NCBI GenBank assembly: GCA_017419895.1
Contig: JAFOKI010000256.1
Span: 1-9,123, forward strand
Direction: 5' to 3'
From: Eubacterium sp.
GTDB taxonomy: Bacteria; Bacillota; Clostridia; Peptostreptococcales; Anaerovoracaceae
Length of the DNA: 9,123 bases
The notes under the pieces were generated by a model. That model was not told the origin of the DNA. It ran no database searches and saw only the letters and a program-made list of their open reading frames with translations. This document shows positions 1 through 6,780 of the stretch, in pieces. Each line of letters begins with the position of its first letter. Position 1 is the stretch's first letter. Made by a program: the position numbers and the translations under genes.

Positions 1-1
1 C

Positions 2-529
2 CACGTTACGATCAATATAAAAGACACGGTCGATGCGGTGATTGCCGGACTTAAGGAGAACGGCATCGAACCGTCGCTCCAGACCACGACCAATCTTCCG
101 GCGAGGATCAGGATGGCAACCGTTTACGCGGTATCCCAGTCAAAGAACGGCCGGGTGTGCAATACCTGCAACTTGTCTGAGGACTGGGTCGGATACTCTA
201 CGAGATACGGCGACACTGCGGGGGATTTTTCACCTTTGTCGTTCTTCACGGTGCAGGAAGTTCGCGCGATCGGCACGGCGCTCGGACTCCCCGACGACAT
301 AGTTTACAAAGTCCCGATCGACGGACTCACCCCCTACACTGACGAGGAAAACCTGGGATTCACGTATAACACGCTCGACAAATACATCAGGACGGGCGAG
401 ATCGACGATCCGGAGATCAAGGAAAAGATCGACAAGAGACACGCTGCGAACGTTTTCAAGCTGAAAGTGATGCCGGCCTTCAAGTTCGAGGCGCCGATAG
501 TCGCTGTCAGCCCCCACTTTGGGAAATAG
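2..529 (+). CDS. nadE: NAD+ synthase, C-terminal part (5' end outside window)
   Basis: This enzyme makes the last step of NAD biosynthesis: ATP-dependent amidation of nicotinic acid adenine dinucleotide (NaAD) to NAD+ in the cytoplasm. The reading frame is open from base 2, so the gene enters from the left and the first visible GTG at 38 is not its start. About 175 residues are visible. Family signatures are the NLPARIRM stretch, SKNGRVCNTCNLSEDWVGY (a nucleophile-recognition and substrate-binding loop region), the GDFSPL segment and, near the end, TPYTDEENLGFTY, all in the usual NadE order. The end (MPAFKFEAP then HFGK) looks complete, with a TAG stop. The single-domain length pattern suggests the ammonia-type enzyme, but a glutaminase domain upstream cannot be excluded because the N-terminus is not visible. 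A LarA-type gene follows 79 nt downstream with no terminator between them, so they may be cotranscribed. Confidence 0.93.
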   Translation, partial: HVTINIKDTVDAVIAGLKENGIEPSLQTTTNLPARIRMATVYAVSQSKNGRVCNTCNLSEDWVGYSTRYGDTAGDFSPLSFFTVQEVRAIGTALGLPDDIVYKVPIDGLTPYTDEENLGFTYNTLDKYIRTGEIDDPEIKEKIDKRHAANVFKLKVMPAFKFEAPIVAVSPHFGK

Positions 530-608
530 ATCGATCAGATAACTTTGTTTGTACAAGCATAAAACAATAAATATATGAATTGCCGGAAGGCTGATGGAGG
601 TAATTGAA

Positions 609-1907
609 ATGGGCTATGTTGAATTCCCAAAAATGAACGTCATGATCCAGGGAATGGAAAATGTTAAACTCCCCAAGATGATGAAGGTCCGCCAGACATT
701 TGATGATGCGTATATCGAGGACATCCCCGCGCACGTCAGAAAAGAACTGGACAAAATCGCCAACAAAGAAAAATTCAGCGGCAAAAGGCTTGCTGTAACA
801 GTCGGCTCGAGAGGAATCCCACACATTACCGAGATAATCGGTACTACCATTGAAGTTCTGAAAGAATGGGGCGTCGATCCGTTCATCGTACCCGCAATGG
901 GAAGCCATGGCGGCGCCACGGCTGAAGGTCAGAGAGAGTTCATCGCCGGCTACGGCATCACAGAGGAATCGATGGGTGTTCCCATTCTGTCATCCATGGA
1001 CACTGTCGAGCTCGGATATCTCCCCGACGGAACTCCGGTATACTGCGACAAATACGCGGCTGAATCCGACGGTATCGTAATAATCAACAAAGTCAAGCCG
1101 CACACAAGCTTCCGTGGCAGACATGAGAGCGGACTCGCAAAGATGATGGCTATCGGCCTTGGCAAGCACAAAGGCGCTTCCATGTTCCACGCGATGGGAT
1201 TCAAAACATTCCCCGAGCGTCTTCCGGAAGTATATAACGTATTCATGAAGAACAATCTGATCGCTTTCGGAATGGGTATCGTTCAGAACGCTTACGACGT
1301 TATTTCCGATATCGAGGCATGCGAAGCTGAAGACTTCATGGAAGTCGACGCCAGACTCCTCGAGGTCGCGAAATCCAAGATCGCGAAATTCCACTTCCAC
1401 GATGTGGACGTACTCGTTATCGACCAGATCGGAAAAGACATCAGCGGTGGCGGATATGACCCGAACGTAGTCGGCAGAAGTATCGACCCGGCATTCAGCG
1501 ATGTACTGAACCTCCAGAGACTCTTTATCAGGGGCCTGAGCGAAGGTGCCCATCACAACGGAATGGGTATCGGACGCGCGGAGTTCACCACAAGACGCTG
1601 CCTGAACAGCGTTGACTGGGAAGCCACATGGGTAAACTGCATGACAGCTACTGAGCTTGAAGTCGGTAAGATGCCGGTCTATTTCGAAAATGACAGAGAG
1701 TCGCTCCTTGCCGCGATCCGCTCCTGCAACATGCCGAGCGGCAAGACCTATGACGACGCCAAGATCGTAAGGATCAAGGATACGCTCCACCTTGTTGAGT
1801 TTGAAGTTTCCGAAAACTACAGAGAGATCGTCGAAGCCGATCCGAGGATCGAGATTATCAGTGAACCGTATGAGATCGAGTTCGACGAAGAAGGATTCAT
1901 GATCTGA
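609..1907 (+). CDS. LarA-superfamily protein (lactate racemase-like, probable nickel-pincer-dependent racemase/epimerase)
   Basis: This 432-aa cytoplasmic protein belongs to the LarA/DUF2088 superfamily, whose characterised members racemise or epimerise 2-hydroxyacids with a nickel-pincer nucleotide. Visible motifs are GSRGI (66-70), MGSHGGAT (97-104), NKVKPHTSF (160-168), ESGLAKMM (173-180) and FHAMG (193-197). By analogy with LarA, K178 is the probable cofactor-attachment lysine. H165 and H194 are probable counterparts of the nickel-ligand and catalytic histidines; H194 lies 16 residues after K178, the spacing I recall for LarA. The substrate cannot be read from sequence, so lactate should not be assumed. 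I chose ATG 609 because GGAGG at 596-600 sits 8 nt before it. The upstream in-frame ATG at 594 overlaps that ribosome binding site and adds only five residues. No larB, larC or larE is visible, so cofactor genes would have to lie elsewhere. Upstream of 594 only weak promoter-like AT-rich sequence is seen. Confidence 0.85.
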   Translation: MGYVEFPKMNVMIQGMENVKLPKMMKVRQTFDDAYIEDIPAHVRKELDKIANKEKFSGKRLAVTVGSRGIPHITEIIGTTIEVLKEWGVDPFIVPAMGSHGGATAEGQREFIAGYGITEESMGVPILSSMDTVELGYLPDGTPVYCDKYAAESDGIVIINKVKPHTSFRGRHESGLAKMMAIGLGKHKGASMFHAMGFKTFPERLPEVYNVFMKNNLIAFGMGIVQNAYDVISDIEACEAEDFMEVDARLLEVAKSKIAKFHFHDVDVLVIDQIGKDISGGGYDPNVVGRSIDPAFSDVLNLQRLFIRGLSEGAHHNGMGIGRAEFTTRRCLNSVDWEATWVNCMTATELEVGKMPVYFENDRESLLAAIRSCNMPSGKTYDDAKIVRIKDTLHLVEFEVSENYREIVEADPRIEIISEPYEIEFDEEGFMI

Positions 1908-1928
1908 TCGCAAAATCTGATCACAAAA
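1903..1928. repeat. Tandem 13-bp duplication over the stop codon of the LarA-like gene
   Basis: TCTGATCGCAAAA is followed directly by TCTGATCACAAAA, a tandem pair with one difference that spans the TGA stop. It is probably a small slippage duplication. The second copy runs into the A-tract that serves the terminator on the opposite strand. No function is proposed. Confidence 0.6.
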
Positions 1929-1963
1929 AAATTGCCCGGGCAAACGCCCGGGCTTCTTTTTGT
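1925..1963. terminator. Bidirectional intrinsic terminator between the LarA-like gene and gpsA
   Basis: The 8-bp arms GCCCGGGC (1934-1941) and GCCCGGGC (1946-1953) close an AAAC loop. A T-rich tract follows (1954-1965) and an A-rich tract precedes (1925-1930), so it can end transcription from both converging genes. It lies between the stop of the LarA-like gene at 1907 and the gpsA stop at 1966. Confidence 0.9.
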
Positions 1964-1965
1964 TT

Positions 1966-2985
1966 CTAAAGCAATTTCAGATATGCGGTTTCTTCACCTG
2001 ACTCACGGACCATGAGATTATGGAACACTACGTGCGGATCGAACCCCCTGTTAAGGACGTCATCCACAGCGCGTGTCAGCGGAAGCTCAAGGCCATATTG
2101 ATCTGCAAGTTCGAGCGCAGCAGGAAGCGTGTTCACGCCTTCAACTGTCTGGCCGACCTGTTTCAGCGCCTGCTCCAATGGCACTCCTTCTCCGATCAGT
2201 TTTCCGCACCTGCAGTTCCTGCTGTTGAGCGACATCGCCGTTACTATCGTATCTCCGACGCCGGCAAGTCCTACAAACGTCTCGCGGTTACAGCCCATTT
2301 TGAGTCCAAGGGTCGTCATCTCGGCAACCCCCCTTGTTATAAGGGCTGCACGGATACTGTCTCCGTAACCCATACCGAGAAGTACGCCAGATGCGAGCGC
2401 GATGATGTTCTTGAACATCCCGCTGAGCGCAACACCGAGCGGGTCATCGCACGTATAGACTTTGACCAGTTCATTGTCAAACTCATGCTGAACAAAGAGC
2501 GCAGCGCCTTTGTCCTCGGATGCCGCAACAAAGCACACAGGCATGTCTATCGATACTTCCTCTGCATGCGTCGGTCCGGCAAGTATAACGGAGCGGATCT
2601 TCTTACCCCGGGCATTCATCTCGTCCTCGAATACTTCTCCGAGCGACATGTGCGTTCCAGCTTCCATGCCCTTCGCGCCTTCCACCACTATCATATTGTC
2701 GGGAATGTATTTCGACGCGTTCCTCGCGGTCCGCCTGATATATATTGACGGGATGATAACGAGAAGCAAGTCTTTTCCCGTACAAACCGTCTCGAGATCC
2801 TTGGTGAACTCGATTTCATCCGGCACTATCATGCCGGGAAGATTCGGATGCCTTTTTGTCGCCATAAGCGAGTCTATCTCTTCAGGAAGAGCAGACCAGC
2901 ACTGAACCTCATGCCCGTGCACGCAAAGCATCCTTGCCATCGACATACCGAACGTACCAACTCCCAGAACACCTATTTTGCTCAT
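1966..2985 (-). CDS. gpsA: NAD(P)H-dependent glycerol-3-phosphate dehydrogenase
   Basis: The enzyme reduces dihydroxyacetone phosphate to sn-glycerol-3-phosphate, the backbone precursor for membrane phospholipids, in the cytoplasm. The 339-aa length is normal for GpsA. The N-terminal Rossmann fold shows GVGTFG at residues 8-13. EGAKGME (102-108) and AGPTHAEEV (136-144) are the standard GpsA motifs. FKNIIALASG (191-200) contains the conserved lysine K192, and ITRGVAEMT (216-224), GLAGVGD (239-245) and NSRNCRCG (254-261) complete the C-terminal substrate domain. I chose the ATG at 2985 because AGGGGG (2995-3000, minus strand) lies 9 nt upstream; the ATG at 2994 abuts that sequence directly and is too close. 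The open frame continues upstream to 3519, but that part is non-family sequence over the divergent kinase gene. It converges on the LarA-like gene and is divergent from the kinase. Confidence 0.96.
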   Translation of the reverse strand: MSKIGVLGVGTFGMSMARMLCVHGHEVQCWSALPEEIDSLMATKRHPNLPGMIVPDEIEFTKDLETVCTGKDLLLVIIPSIYIRRTARNASKYIPDNMIVVEGAKGMEAGTHMSLGEVFEDEMNARGKKIRSVILAGPTHAEEVSIDMPVCFVAASEDKGAALFVQHEFDNELVKVYTCDDPLGVALSGMFKNIIALASGVLLGMGYGDSIRAALITRGVAEMTTLGLKMGCNRETFVGLAGVGDTIVTAMSLNSRNCRCGKLIGEGVPLEQALKQVGQTVEGVNTLPAALELADQYGLELPLTRAVDDVLNRGFDPHVVFHNLMVRESGEETAYLKLL

Positions 2986-3007
2986 TGAATACATCCCCCT
3001 CTTTATC

Positions 3008-3036
3008 TGTACATGCCGATCATTATACTCTATACT
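3008..3036 (+). promoter_or_regulatory. Candidate promoter for the kinase-phosphatase operon
   Basis: TGTACA (3008-3013) and TATACT (3031-3036) are separated by 17 nt, matching 4/6 and 5/6 of the housekeeping consensus. Position and direction suit the ketosamine kinase gene starting near 3122. It overlaps the divergent gpsA promoter region, so the two could interfere with each other. Confidence 0.35.
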
Positions 3037-3037
3037 T

Positions 3038-3046
3038 ATTATATCA
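3038..3046 (-). promoter_or_regulatory. Candidate extended -10 promoter for gpsA
   Basis: On the minus strand this reads TGATATAAT, a perfect TATAAT with the TG of an extended -10 element. It lies about 55 nt upstream of the gpsA start. The -35 region is poor, as is common for extended -10 promoters. A second TATAAT on the same strand is at 3022-3027. Confidence 0.45.
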
Positions 3047-3121
3047 TACAGATGTGTGGATATGGAAAGACAAAAACCAGCAGCGGCATAGAATACAGGG
3101 AAGCGCAGGTGCCTCTTGGAA

Positions 3122-3997
3122 ATGGATCTGAAACAAGCTATACGAGACGCATTCGGAAACGGCGTATCTGTCGTCCGCCGGACACCTGTCTCCGGCGGAG
3201 ATATCAACAGAGCATACGCTCTGGAGCTTTCCAACGGCGGAAAAGTCTTCATGAAAGCCAACCGTAAGGAAAATGCCGGACTTTTCACCGCGGAGGCGGA
3301 AGGGCTGGCTGCGATAGCATCTACAGGTGCAATCAGGTCGCCACGTATGATCGCTTCCGGGATCGACGGGAGCAACTCGTTCCTGCTGCTCGAACACATT
3401 GAGAGCGGACCGCGGAGCCGCACATCGTCGGAGGAACTTGGCGTCGGTCTCGCGCGGATGCATATGGCGGAGACCGGAGGCTTTGTCCCGGGAGGGAAAT
3501 TCGGCTTCACGGCCGACAACTATATCGGATCAACCGTGCAATTCAACACTCCTGCAGAGACCTGGACTGAGTTTTTCATACAAAGCCGCCTGATGCCACA
3601 GCTCAGGATGGCATCGACATATTTCGACGCGGGTTACCGCTACAGGATCGACAGATTCCTGGACAAAGTCCCCTCCCTGCTCGTTGAACCCGATAAGCCT
3701 GCGCTTCTTCACGGGGATCTCTGGGCCGGCAATTATATGATCGACAGGGACGGTCAACCGTGGCTGATCGATCCGGCCGTATATGTGGGGCATCCGGAGG
3801 TCGATCTCGCGATGACAGAGCTTTTCGGCGGTTTTGACCGCGCGTTCTATGACGCTTACCGAAGCGAAGCCGGGATCGACCCGGGCTACAAAGACCGCCG
3901 CGATCTGTACAATCTGTACCAGCTGCTTAACCACCTGAATCTGTTCGGCGGCGGATATTTGCAGTCTGTCAGATCGATAATCAACAGGTACATTTAA
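3122..3997 (+). CDS. Fructosamine/ketosamine-3-kinase family protein (protein deglycation kinase)
   Basis: Members phosphorylate ketoamines formed by glycation of proteins or small amines, so that the sugar detaches. Characterised bacterial homologues prefer ribulosamines and erythrulosamines. The 291 aa match the family length. Seen in order: the nucleotide-loop-like SGGDIN (24-29), the probable ATP-binding lysine K45 (FMKAN), the family signature KFGFTADNYIGS (126-137), WTEFFIQSRL (148-157), the catalytic HGDLWAGN (197-204, D199), the metal-binding IDPAVYVGHPEVDLAM (216-231, D217), then ELFGGF and LLNHLNLFGGGY. The start is uncertain: ATG 3122 is used, but TTG 3116, two residues earlier, has AGG (3107-3109) at better spacing (6 nt versus 12). 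The stop overlaps a possible ATG of the phosphatase gene by one base and the preferred phosphatase start is 17 nt later, so the two are very probably one transcript. Confidence 0.92.
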   Translation: MDLKQAIRDAFGNGVSVVRRTPVSGGDINRAYALELSNGGKVFMKANRKENAGLFTAEAEGLAAIASTGAIRSPRMIASGIDGSNSFLLLEHIESGPRSRTSSEELGVGLARMHMAETGGFVPGGKFGFTADNYIGSTVQFNTPAETWTEFFIQSRLMPQLRMASTYFDAGYRYRIDRFLDKVPSLLVEPDKPALLHGDLWAGNYMIDRDGQPWLIDPAVYVGHPEVDLAMTELFGGFDRAFYDAYRSEAGIDPGYKDRRDLYNLYQLLNHLNLFGGGYLQSVRSIINRYI

Positions 3998-4014
3998 TGA
4001 TTCGGAGAATCAAT

Positions 4015-4467
4015 ATGGTAAAAATACTTTTCATTTGCCACGGCAACATCTGCCGTAGTCCGATGGCTGAATTCGTGATGAAGGATATGGTCAGGAAAAC
4101 CGGTCTGGGGGACAGGTTCGAGATCGAGTCCGCCGCAACGAGCCGTGAAGAGCTTGGAAACCCAGTCTATCCGCCTGCCAGACGCAAGCTCGCGGATAAC
4201 GGCATCAAATGCAGCGACCATCGCGCATGGCAGATGACAAAACGCGACTATGACTATTACGACATGATAATCTGCATGGATCGCAACAATATCAGAAACG
4301 CCAAAAGGATCACAAGCGGCGACCCGGACGGCAAATTCAGTCTTTTGCTTGACCACTGCGGAAGATTCGGCGAAGAAGTCGCCGACCCGTGGTACACAGG
4401 CAATTTCGACGCTACATGGCGCGACGTTACCGAAGGCTGCGAAGGTCTTCTCGCAGAATTGCAATGA
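4015..4467 (+). CDS. Low-molecular-weight protein-tyrosine-phosphatase family protein, possible ketoamine-5-phosphate phosphatase
   Basis: The 150-aa protein has the full LMW-PTP layout. The phosphate-binding loop CHGNICRS (8-15) has nucleophile C8 and R14, and the general acid is D124 in VADPWYTG (122-129). The start is taken at ATG 4015, which gives the canonical MVKILFICHGN beginning, with GGAGA (4004-4008) 6 nt upstream. The ATG at 3997, which overlaps the kinase stop, would add six non-family residues. Family members hydrolyse phosphotyrosine, but some homologues dephosphorylate ribulosamine-5-phosphates, and in several bacteria the gene neighbours a fructosamine-kinase homologue as here. 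A role in sugar-phosphate glycation repair is therefore an inference from context; a general tyrosine phosphatase is the alternative. No intrinsic terminator is seen after the stop. Confidence 0.93.
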   Translation: MVKILFICHGNICRSPMAEFVMKDMVRKTGLGDRFEIESAATSREELGNPVYPPARRKLADNGIKCSDHRAWQMTKRDYDYYDMIICMDRNNIRNAKRITSGDPDGKFSLLLDHCGRFGEEVADPWYTGNFDATWRDVTEGCEGLLAELQ

Positions 4468-4485
4468 GGAATTGTTGTCTATTGC

Positions 4486-4515
4486 TTTACACCTGCTGTT
4501 ATTGTAAAATATAAG
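4486..4515 (+). promoter_or_regulatory. Candidate promoter of the surface protein gene
   Basis: TTTACA (4486-4491) and TATAAG (4510-4515) with an 18-nt spacer match the housekeeping consensus at 10 of 12 positions. Transcription would start near 4522, giving a leader of about 80 nt before the gene at 4604. TTGCTT (4482-4487) with TAAAAT (4505-4510), 17 nt apart, is a weaker overlapping alternative. Confidence 0.5.
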
Positions 4516-4535
4516 TATCCATCGAGCGAATTTTC

Positions 4536-4547
4536 TGACAATTGTCA
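4536..4547. promoter_or_regulatory. Perfect 12-bp palindrome TGACAATTGTCA, candidate operator
   Basis: TGACAATTGTCA is its own reverse complement and lies about 15 nt after the predicted transcription start of the surface protein gene. That is a classical place for a repressor to bind. No regulator gene is present in the window, and a chance occurrence is possible. Confidence 0.35.
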
Positions 4548-4603
4548 TATCCTGGTTCATGTCCGTCTCACAAAGCCGGACGCACCCAAAACGGAGGTGT
4601 ACC

Positions 4604-6523
4604 ATGACTAACATCAACAAACACGTGCGGCTGATAGTCGCTGCCGCGGCCATCCTGATAGTTATCGCAATGCTGCCTTTGTTCGCCGCCAAAGCGCATG
4701 CGACAACATATCAAGTAGATGAGATAAGAGCATCGTTCACCAGGACCGATGGGACCGCGATCGAGGAACTGATGGACGGAGAACATCCGATACCCGTCGT
4801 CATCGAGAACGTCGCACCTTCGATCGCAACCGTAAAAGTGCATGCCACTTCCTCATCTGGCTGGGTCCATGACTTAGGAGACAGCATCGTACCCCCACAG
4901 CCTCGTTATATCGCGCTCAAACAAGCTGACACCTTCGAAAAAGGCCAGGAGTATTTCCTGAACGTCGACGTCCGGATCCCAAAAACCGTCGGCGATGACA
5001 GTTATGTTTTCGGTCTGGAGCCGGTGCTGAAAGATTCCGATGAGATCTATTACCGCAGAGGTTCTATATATGATGGCGGTGACTATTGGGAACTCTCCTT
5101 CGCTGTCCTCCTCATGAAAGCCACCGGCACCCCGATCTGGATCCAGGGCGTCCAGGTCACGCGCGAAAACTGCACCGATGTCCTCGGCGCGAAAGACTCG
5201 GGAAGCACAGTCACTTACGATTACACGACCGACACCATCACCCTAAACAACGCCAAACTGACATACGGACCGGATGCCTACGCCAGACCGTATAACGGTG
5301 TGGTCTCCGCCGTCTTCACGGGCCTCCCGATAAACATCGAACTTAAGGGGAACAGTGTGATCACTCCGAAAGGGACCGCCCAGACCGGAGATTATGTTAC
5401 GGGCATTTACGGAGAGGACACACTCAACATAAAAGGTACGGGCTCGCTCAAGATCACCGCAGACGGAGCGGACTGCAAGACAACCGAAGACGTGACAACA
5501 GGAATTAATGCGCTGAACGATGTCACGATATCGGGCGGAAACCTGAACATATACTCAACGGGATTCACCACTTTCGGCATCAGCTCCGACTGCGGAAACG
5601 TGAATATAACGGGAACCGCTAAAGTCCAGGCCGCGTCGACGGCCCTTACTGAATCTGCGGGCATCGGCTGCGAAAAACTGATCCTAAAAGACAACGCGGT
5701 CCTGGTAGCCCAAGGTGCCAACGCCGCGTTCAGAATAACAAAGCTCGACACTTCGCTCCATAAAAAGGGCACAGTGATGGTCAGCACCAACTTCTACGGC
5801 GCAGGAGCGGTCAAGTGGGACGGCAAGGAGCAGATCGGCTTTGACGCGAACAAATACGTGGATTCTATATATAAGTATGTAGCGATCCCAGAGGTAGGAG
5901 GCTTTGTTGAAGAGGCGATAACAAACGCGGCATCCGACCTCGACGTCGACAGTGATACTTACAGCCTGCTCAAGCCGAAAGCCGCAAAGGTCAAAAATAC
6001 AAGCATCAAGCTCAAATGGTCAAAGGCGAAAGGCGCCAGTAAATACATCGTCTACGGCAACCTCTATGGCAACAAATACAAATTCGTCAAGATCAAGTCC
6101 ACCGGCAGCAAGTCCTGCACCGTTAAGAAGATCGCCGGCAAGAAGCTCAAAAAAGGCAAATACTACAAGTTCCTGATAATCGCCCTCGGCTCCGGCAACA
6201 AAGCCGTCGCGTCTTCGCCCATCCTCTACGTCGCGACGGCCGGCAGCAAGAAGGCCGGAAACTACGCCAAGATAACGACCAAGGCCAAGAAGAACAAAGT
6301 CACGGTCAAGCGTGGCAAGAAATTCAAGCTCGCCGCAGCAGCAAAAGCCCCGGCAAAACAGAAAGTAAAGAAGATCGTTGATATCAGATACGAGAGCACC
6401 AAGCCTGCAATTGCCACAGTCGATGCGCGCGGCATAATCAAGGGCATCAAGAAAGGCAAATGCTACGTGTACGCTTTTGCACAGAACGGACTTGCGGTCA
6501 AGATAAAAGTAACCGTAAAATAA
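4604..6523 (+). CDS. Secreted surface protein with beta-helix-like repeats and C-terminal FN3-like and Big_2-like module
   Basis: A 639-aa exported protein of unknown function. ATG 4604 is chosen because GGAGGTG (4593-4599) precedes it and it leads directly into a signal peptide: KH and R, a hydrophobic core at about 9-28, and the cleavage motif AHA at 31-33 before TTY. An upstream ATG at 4559 only adds a polar tail. Residues about 35-180 form a domain I do not recognise. Then comes a GVQVTRENCTDVLG segment and a string of short beta-strand repeats (TLNNAKLT, LNIKGTGSLKI, VTISGGNLNI, VNITGTAKV, LILKDNAVLV), typical of a right-handed beta-helix or carbohydrate-binding-like fold. From about 453 an FN3-like domain (TSIKLKWSK, KGKYYKF) and from about 550 a Big_2-like domain (ITTKAKKNKVTVK, YESTKPAIATVD, IKGIKKG) end the protein at VKIKVTVK. 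The C-terminus is very lysine-rich, perhaps for binding anionic wall polymers. There is no LPXTG motif or membrane anchor. Confidence 0.85.
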   Translation: MTNINKHVRLIVAAAAILIVIAMLPLFAAKAHATTYQVDEIRASFTRTDGTAIEELMDGEHPIPVVIENVAPSIATVKVHATSSSGWVHDLGDSIVPPQPRYIALKQADTFEKGQEYFLNVDVRIPKTVGDDSYVFGLEPVLKDSDEIYYRRGSIYDGGDYWELSFAVLLMKATGTPIWIQGVQVTRENCTDVLGAKDSGSTVTYDYTTDTITLNNAKLTYGPDAYARPYNGVVSAVFTGLPINIELKGNSVITPKGTAQTGDYVTGIYGEDTLNIKGTGSLKITADGADCKTTEDVTTGINALNDVTISGGNLNIYSTGFTTFGISSDCGNVNITGTAKVQAASTALTESAGIGCEKLILKDNAVLVAQGANAAFRITKLDTSLHKKGTVMVSTNFYGAGAVKWDGKEQIGFDANKYVDSIYKYVAIPEVGGFVEEAITNAASDLDVDSDTYSLLKPKAAKVKNTSIKLKWSKAKGASKYIVYGNLYGNKYKFVKIKSTGSKSCTVKKIAGKKLKKGKYYKFLIIALGSGNKAVASSPILYVATAGSKKAGNYAKITTKAKKNKVTVKRGKKFKLAAAAKAPAKQKVKKIVDIRYESTKPAIATVDARGIIKGIKKGKCYVYAFAQNGLAVKIKVTVK

Positions 6524-6533
6524 CTCAAATCTA

Positions 6534-6562
6534 TTGCCATTAGCGCGTTTTGAGATTATCAT
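6534..6562 (+). promoter_or_regulatory. Candidate promoter for the mgtE leader transcript
   Basis: TTGCCA (6534-6539) and TATCAT (6557-6562) are exactly 17 nt apart, each one base off consensus (10/12). The predicted start is near 6569, at the first base of the GGCGG TAAAA CCGCC hairpin (6569-6583). That would give an untranslated leader of about 346 nt before mgtE. No intrinsic terminator separates it from the surface protein gene ending at 6523. Confidence 0.5.
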
Positions 6563-6636
6563 TTAAGTGGCGGTAAAACCGCCTGCCATTTCAAATGCGA
6601 ATTATCTGATCTCCTATGGGAAGGAGGTGATACATC

Positions 6637-6780
6637 ATGATGAACTGCGACAGTTATGACCCTCACAGTCGACGGCGGGATACATACAACATATCAATGC
6701 CGGCGCTCGGGATCACGGGTCCGAAAGAGCGGTCGGCAGAATACACGGTAAGTGATGTGTCACTTCCCTTGCGCTCATGA
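6637..6780 (+). CDS. Possible 47-codon leader ORF in the mgtE leader
   Basis: The frame starts ATG ATG at 6637/6640 and ends TGA at 6778-6780. It is preceded by AAGGAGGTGAT (6621-6631), a full-length complement to the usual 16S rRNA 3' tail, 5 nt before the start. The peptide begins MMNCDSYDPHSRRRDTYN and has no signal peptide or known domain. Codons 12-14 are CGA CGG CGG (three arginines). In its favour: the ribosome binding site is among the best in the window. Against it: the Shine-Dalgarno and start form one strand of a 16-bp helix with 6752-6767, so the sequence may be conserved for RNA structure, and a 47-codon open frame can easily arise by chance. If translated, ribosomes would pass over the antiterminator arm (codons 14-18), coupling translation to termination. 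Confidence 0.3.
   Translation: MMNCDSYDPHSRRRDTYNISMPALGITGPKERSAEYTVSDVSLPLRS

Noticed and set aside
594..608. Upstream ATG for the LarA-like gene
   Set aside because: It overlaps the GGAGG that serves ATG 609 and has only a weak ribosome site of its own.
990..1943. A 317-codon open frame on the minus strand
   Set aside because: It lies antisense over the LarA-like gene, has no family resemblance and no ribosome binding site of note, and crosses the terminator; it is a shadow of the real gene.
2020..2748. A 242-codon plus-strand frame
   Set aside because: It is antisense to gpsA, which has all family motifs; the frame's protein shows no recognisable features.
2986..3519. N-terminal extension of the gpsA reading frame
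   Set aside because: The extension has no dehydrogenase similarity, overlaps the divergent kinase gene and both candidate promoters, and the Rossmann motif begins correctly from the ATG at 2985.
3994..4692. A 232-codon minus-strand frame
   Set aside because: It is antisense to the phosphatase gene, which has an intact catalytic loop, and it crosses the promoter region of the surface protein gene.
6561..6596. Intrinsic terminator for the surface protein gene
   Set aside because: A bulged hairpin of about 13 bp can be drawn (6561-6573 with 6583-6596), but no T-tract follows and it overlaps the predicted -10 and start of the mgtE leader, so a leader hairpin is more likely.
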